From assembly GCA_009785545.1 (NCBI GenBank), contig WQWD01000091.1:1-8601 (forward strand): a stretch of DNA of 8,601 nucleotides, read 5' to 3'. Numbering within the stretch: position 1 is the stretch's first letter; the number at the start of each line of letters is the position of its first letter. A program made the position numbers and the translations under genes. Below, piece after piece: positions 7,316-8,601 of this stretch. The stretch is from Treponema sp. (GTDB lineage Bacteria; Spirochaetota; Spirochaetia; Treponematales; Breznakiellaceae). The notes beneath the pieces were generated by a model, which was not told the origin of the DNA, searched no databases, and saw nothing but the letters and a program-made list of their open reading frames with translations.

Positions 7316-7343
7316 GAAAAAGCGGCATTTATGACGCTTTTTC
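7316..7343. repeat. Central hairpin GAAAAAGCG/CGCTTTTTC of the palindromic element
   Basis: GAAAAAGCG (7316-7324) and CGCTTTTTC (7335-7343) are perfect inverse complements around a ten-base spacer. T-runs end the stem on both strands, so it could act as a weak bidirectional terminator. It lies between the starts of two divergent genes, so neither flanking gene needs a terminator here. Confidence 0.6.
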
Positions 7344-7346
7344 GGA

Positions 7347-7383
7347 AGCCTGTCTTAAAACTGACCGAGTTTTGGGACAGGCT
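7347..7383. repeat. Right hairpin of the palindromic element
   Basis: GCCTGTCTTAAAACT (7348-7362) pairs with AGTTTTGGGACAGGC (7368-7382) over 15 positions with a five-base loop, plus A7347/T7383. Two positions are T opposite G, which would be tolerated as G-U wobbles in RNA. This arm therefore differs from the left hairpin but keeps its pairing as RNA. Confidence 0.7.
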
Positions 7384-7386
7384 CAA

Positions 7387-7415
7387 TTGCTTTAAGTTAA
7401 GCTGGCTCATATAGT
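7387..7415 (+). promoter_or_regulatory. Possible sigma-70-type promoter for alr
   Basis: TTGCTT (7387-7392) and TATAGT (7410-7415) are separated by 17 bases. The -10 matches consensus at five of six positions and the -35 at about three. A start near 7422 would leave a leader of about 17 bases before the alr ATG. The -35 overlaps the right edge of the palindromic element, so the element may have contributed part of this promoter. A second AT-rich -10 candidate, TAATAT, lies at 7427-7432. Confidence 0.4.
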
Positions 7416-7438
7416 CAGAAATATGCTAATATCATGGA

Positions 7439-8581
7439 ATGACTAGGGCAATAATACATTTAGATCGGTTCTTCCGAAATTTTAACGCCGTAAAAACCCG
7501 AATTGGACAATGCCGTATTTGCGTGCCGGTAAAAGCCGATGCTTATGGGCATGGGATAATCCAAATCGCAAAAACAAGCCTTGAAGCAGGGGCATATTGT
7601 CTCGGTGTGGCAACAGTATCCGAAGGGCTGGTACTCAGAAAAGCCGGGATAACTGCACCTATTTTGTTGTTTTCCCAATCTCATCATGAGGAAATCCCCC
7701 AAATCATCGGCGCAGCGCTCATTCCTTTTGTTTCGGATAACGAATTTGCCTCTATTTTGAACGACGAAGCCGAAGCCAAAAAAATCAAGCTGCCTGTCCA
7801 TATAAAAATCGATACCGGCATGGGGCGGCTTGGCTGCTCTGCCGAAAACGCTCTCTCTCTTGCTCGTCATGTTGATTCTTGCCGCGCCCTCGAACTTGCC
7901 GGAACTGCCACTCATTTTGCCGCCGCTGATTCCGCTGATGAACAGGATATTAACTATACGCAGGAACAGCTCGCTCGCTTTAAGCAGGCAATCGAACAAA
8001 TCAAAGCGGCAGGTTTTGATCCGGGTATTGTCCACGCCGCAAATTCGGGCGGAGTTATCCTGCACCCTGATACTTGGCTGGACATGGTAAGACCCGGCAT
8101 TCTGCTTTACGGTTACAAAACTGCGGAGGAGAAAGACGCTCCCTTCGCGCACAGGCAAAAATCGGCAAACTTTGAACCGCTTCAGGTGCAGCCGGTGATG
8201 GAGCTAAAAACCGCTTTAGCATTGATAAAACAAATTAAAAAAGGCGAAAGCGTTTCCTACGGCAGAACGTGGACAGCGCCTCAAGATACGTTTATCGGGA
8301 TTCTTCCGCTTGGATACGCTGACGGTCTTCCCCGCCTTGCCAGCAACAAATGGCAAGCTGTCATCGGCGGTGAAGTCTACCCGCTGATAGGGCGAATCTG
8401 CATGGATCAATGTTGTATCGACTTGGGGACTAACTTAAAAGTACGCCGATGGGAAGAAACAACCGTTTTTGGCGGCTGCGGCAAAGACGCCGCCGCTTTA
8501 GCAAAAGTGGTTGATACGATTCCTTACGAGGTTACGTGCAGTATCGGCAACAGGGTGCGGCGGGAGTATATCGGCCTGTAA
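7439..8581 (+). CDS. alr: Alanine racemase
   Basis: A complete 380-residue PLP-dependent fold-type III alanine racemase, converting L-alanine to D-alanine in the cytoplasm for peptidoglycan precursors. The N-terminal barrel carries VKADAYGHG with the PLP-binding lysine K32 and Y36. KIDTGMGRLG (123-132) and HAANSGG (199-205) are further active-site loops. The C-terminal beta domain has SYGRTW with the second catalytic base Y274, LGYADGLPR (291-299) and GRICMDQ (318-324). Both catalytic residues and the family length are intact. The start is secure: an in-frame stop lies at 7427-7429 and no other in-frame start codon occurs between it and 7439. No strong ribosome site is visible; only GGA directly abuts the start. 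The gene diverges from the LamG-like lipoprotein block across the palindromic element and probably has its own promoter. Confidence 0.97.
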   Translation: MTRAIIHLDRFFRNFNAVKTRIGQCRICVPVKADAYGHGIIQIAKTSLEAGAYCLGVATVSEGLVLRKAGITAPILLFSQSHHEEIPQIIGAALIPFVSDNEFASILNDEAEAKKIKLPVHIKIDTGMGRLGCSAENALSLARHVDSCRALELAGTATHFAAADSADEQDINYTQEQLARFKQAIEQIKAAGFDPGIVHAANSGGVILHPDTWLDMVRPGILLYGYKTAEEKDAPFAHRQKSANFEPLQVQPVMELKTALALIKQIKKGESVSYGRTWTAPQDTFIGILPLGYADGLPRLASNKWQAVIGGEVYPLIGRICMDQCCIDLGTNLKVRRWEETTVFGGCGKDAAALAKVVDTIPYEVTCSIGNRVRREYIGL

Positions 8582-8596
8582 CGGTGATTGTCACCG
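8582..8596 (+). terminator. Possible start of a terminator hairpin after alr
   Basis: CGGTGA and TCACCG form a perfect six-base-pair stem around TTG, directly after the alr stop codon. The window ends five bases later, so the presence of a T-run cannot be judged. It may also be a simple chance palindrome. Confidence 0.35.
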
Positions 8597-8601
8597 CAGT
8601 A

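Larger units (their letters stand above)
7262..7388. mobile_element. MITE-like or IS-remnant palindromic element with terminal inverted repeats
   Basis: The arms 7262-7282 and 7368-7388 are complementary at 20 of 21 positions (mismatch 7269/7381). The core, GGCTGTCCCAAAA on the left, resembles ends I recall from several DDE-transposase insertion sequences; this is recollection, not a search result. Each end also contains an internal inverted copy of the same module, so four related arms surround a central hairpin. If AATT is counted as flank rather than repeat, it forms a candidate four-base target duplication (7262-7265 and 7385-7388). The element has no coding capacity. It lies in the gap between divergent genes, upstream of both. 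It could instead be a REP-like structural repeat or a regulatory structure. Confidence 0.65.

Noticed and set aside
7434..7442. Minimal upstream reading frame ATG-GAA-TGA overlapping the alr start
   Set aside because: A two-codon frame arises easily by chance and has no ribosome site. It would only matter if leader translation were shown.
7460..8158. Long open frame (232 codons) on the minus strand opposite alr
   Set aside because: It lies wholly inside alr, whose frame carries every family motif. The antisense product shows no recognisable domain or sensible composition.

Overview
The window looks like chromosomal backbone of a host-associated spirochaete, most probably Treponema or a close relative. 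This is inference. It rests on a LolA-like carrier next to a RodZ-like helix-turn-helix membrane protein, relaxed spirochaete-type lipoboxes on two lipoproteins of unknown function, and a divergent RimO opening with an FGCxKNQVDAE-type sequence. No tRNA, rRNA, CRISPR array, phage gene or transposase gene was found.

Layout. A plus-strand block at 10-3158 holds a LolA-like periplasmic lipoprotein carrier, a RodZ-like bitopic membrane protein and rimO (methylthiotransferase for ribosomal protein S12). The gaps are 12 and 26 bases, so they are probably co-transcribed. A minus-strand block reads from 7220 down to 3160. It holds a 643-residue lipoprotein with a LamG-like C-terminal domain, a small lipoprotein of unknown function, and mnmE (tRNA wobble-uridine modification GTPase). 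These three are also tightly packed, and mnmE starts one base after the preceding stop. The two blocks converge with a single base between the rimO and mnmE stop codons. A divergent gap at 7221-7438 then separates the minus block from alr (alanine racemase) on the plus strand, which is complete to 8581 and followed by the start of a possible terminator hairpin at the window edge.

How the genes fit together. Most gene products belong to envelope or translation-quality functions. LolA moves lipoproteins, and two lipoproteins are encoded nearby. A RodZ-like protein would connect the cytoskeleton and wall synthesis, and alanine racemase supplies D-alanine for peptidoglycan. RimO and MnmE modify the decoding apparatus (ribosomal protein S12 and tRNA wobble U34). 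No metabolic pathway or defence cassette is evident.

The least ordinary parts are three. First, a 127-base nested palindrome fills the middle of the divergent gap, with transposon-like terminal inverted repeats (20 of 21 positions) and four related arms; it looks like a MITE or IS-end remnant and sits between two plausible outward-facing promoters. Second, an in-frame 15-base tandem repeat encodes six degenerate five-residue units inside the LamG-like domain. Third, the RodZ-like protein carries an extra periplasmic segment with a DxNxDGxxD calcium-loop-like motif. I found no convincing evidence of a wholly new multi-gene system.
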